In this document: in pieces, positions 63,194 through 64,000 of the stretch
Position numbering within the stretch: the stretch's first letter is position 1
Layout of the letters: every line of letters begins with the position of its first letter
Source: DATBJG01 sp963790545
Lineage (GTDB): Bacteria > Acidobacteriota > Vicinamibacteria > Vicinamibacterales > JAMQPK01
NCBI GenBank assembly: GCA_963790545.1
Contig: CAWBPA010000025.1
Location: 1 to 64,000 of the forward strand
Direction: 5' to 3'
DNA: 64,000 nucleotides
Position numbers and translations under genes: made by a program
Notes under the pieces: model-generated
What the model was told of the DNA's origin: nothing
The model's database searches: none
Seen by the model: the letters and a program-made list of their open reading frames with translations, nothing else

Positions 63194-63796
63194 ATGGCCG
63201 ATCGACCACGACACAAGGCGGCGTGGATCCGGTTGCTGATCGGAACGCTGGTGACCGTGACGTGTGCTGCTGTAGTCGTGTGGAGCGCTCGCACTTACGG
63301 TCGATCGATCGGCTTCGCGTTTGGAGTTAACTGGGTGCTCATGGCGTGGGCCATTATTCTTGGCCTCCACGTCGCTCCGCTCCGACTGCCGGCGCCCTAC
63401 TACGCCACTCGTCCGTTTGAGAAGGCCGGACGCGTGTACGATCGTCTGGGCGTGCATTGGTATCGGCGAGCCCTGCGCCGTGTACTGTGGTCCGTGAACC
63501 CCGCACTCCTCAGATCGCACCCTGCAGCACGAGAGACGATGATTGAGGGCACAAAGGACGCCGAGACTGGGCACCTCTTCATATTCCTTCTGATCACAGG
63601 TATCACCGTGTGGGCGTTAGCGTCTGGCTGGTGGGACTCGGCGGGCTGGCTGATGCTTTTCAATCTTCTACACAACGGATATCCCGTCCTATCCATGAGA
63701 CAGCTTCGTGCCCGGCTGGATGGGGGCTCGAATCGGTCGCCTAACAGGCGTTTGCAGCCGGCGGCGGCCAATGGGATCATGAGCCGCCGCGGCTGA
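63194..63796 (+). CDS. Integral membrane protein; CrtO-like acyltransferase family possible (cassette gene)
   Basis: 200 residues with hydrophobic segments at about 12-30, 40-58, 122-140 and 142-160. The end of the last segment, FNLLHNGYPVLSMRQLRARL, recalls the N-x-YP-x-x-x-QRYNRxR end of glycosyl-4,4'-diaponeurosporenoate acyltransferase (CrtO-like) proteins, but this is a weak match. The last 19 residues (RSPNRRLQPAAANGIMSRRG) are encoded by attC site 5 itself, so the native C-terminus is shaped by the recombination site. Confidence 0.7.
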   Translation: MADRPRHKAAWIRLLIGTLVTVTCAAVVVWSARTYGRSIGFAFGVNWVLMAWAIILGLHVAPLRLPAPYYATRPFEKAGRVYDRLGVHWYRRALRRVLWSVNPALLRSHPAARETMIEGTKDAETGHLFIFLLITGITVWALASGWWDSAGWLMLFNLLHNGYPVLSMRQLRARLDGGSNRSPNRRLQPAAANGIMSRRG

Positions 63797-63812
63797 AACG
63801 CGGTCGTTGGGC
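63739..63812 (+). other. attC recombination site 5
   Basis: 74 bases from GCCTAAC to GTTGGGC. Inner arms TTGCAGCCGGCGGCGGCC and GAGCCGCCGCGGCTGAAA are complementary. The right half is nearly identical to sites 1 and 3. The stop codon of the upstream gene (TGA) lies inside the right arm. Confidence 0.88.
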
Positions 63813-63842
63813 GGACAAATATCCGAGACAGGAAGGAAAACG

Positions 63843-64000
63843 ATGGAGTCCACGCCAGAGACGCCGAGCCCCGTACAGCAGATCATGCAAGTTGCGACAG
63901 GATACATAGCATCGTCGGCACTCTATGTGGCCGTTGCTCTGAAGGTGGCCGACCATCTAGCCGGCGGAGCGAAGACGGCTGAGGAGCTCGCAAGAGCGAC
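63843..64000 (+). CDS. O-methyltransferase N-terminal (dimerisation) region, truncated by window end (cassette gene)
   Basis: The first 52 codons read MESTPETPSPVQQIMQVATG then YIASSALYVAVALKVADHLA and GGAKTAEELARA. This matches the winged-helix dimerisation domain at the start of family-2 O-methyltransferases. An aggaa ribosome site precedes the ATG. The catalytic domain and the closing attC lie beyond the window. Confidence 0.75.
   Translation, partial: MESTPETPSPVQQIMQVATGYIASSALYVAVALKVADHLAGGAKTAEELARA

Overview
The window looks like chromosomal DNA of a free-living, GC-rich, Gram-negative bacterium. It encodes lipopolysaccharide heptose genes (gmhA, hldE, a family-9 glycosyltransferase, an O-antigen ligase-like protein), an Oar-like TonB-dependent receptor, a LolB-like lipoprotein and a cysteine-rich insertion in RpoB. 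Together with the style of the intergenic repeats, this suggests Acidobacteriota, perhaps Vicinamibacteria. That placement is inference from recall; no search was run. About thirty apparent single-base indels split otherwise intact essential genes (prs, alr, ispE, secE, nusG, rplA, nuoH and others). Where I could resolve the break, restoring one G or C repairs the frame, so I read these as consensus errors of an error-prone assembly and give spans across the breaks.

Layout. 1-2.1 kb: bioB-bioF (minus strand). 2.2-5.1 kb: TonB-dependent receptor. 5.4-9.5 kb: small orphan genes, a PLD-type cardiolipin synthase, fdhD and a glycosyltransferase. 9.7-21.9 kb: a complex I operon, nuoABC-gmhA-DEF-HJKLMN, with no nuoG or nuoI. 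22-25.3 kb: two poorly known genes, a cold-shock gene and purH. 25.4-28.8 kb: a minus-strand LPS operon (hldE, ligase, GT9, Trm112-like). 28.9-32.5 kb: TPR protein, lipoprotein, ispE. 32.6-43.2 kb: tRNA-Gln, prs, rplY, pth, rpsF, rpsR, rplI, dnaB, alr, radA, a PIN/TRAM protein, plsC and a B3/B4-domain protein. 43.3-46.7 kb: ispDF, gltX, rlmB. 46.8-59.8 kb: the tRNA cluster with rpmG-secE-nusG-rplKAJL-rpoBC, lacking tuf at its usual place.

59.9-64.0 kb: after the rpoC terminator the character changes. Five attC-like recombination sites separate small genes, all in one orientation: a UPF0158 protein, an SDR, SnoaL-like plus methyltransferase, a membrane protein and a second methyltransferase. 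This is an integron gene-cassette array. No integrase is visible, so it is either a cluster of attC sites lacking an integrase or one side of a larger chromosomal integron.

Between the core genes lie several families of intergenic repeats: (i) a dispersed element ending in a GTGGGG/CCCCAC hairpin and an AT-rich tail that runs into the start codon of nuoH, radA and rlmB and lies before rpsF and rplL; (ii) heptanucleotide tandem repeats, often in inverted pairs; (iii) REP-like GTAG...CTAC hairpins. Several genes also carry a -10-like hexamer only 5-8 bases before the start codon, suggesting leaderless mRNAs.
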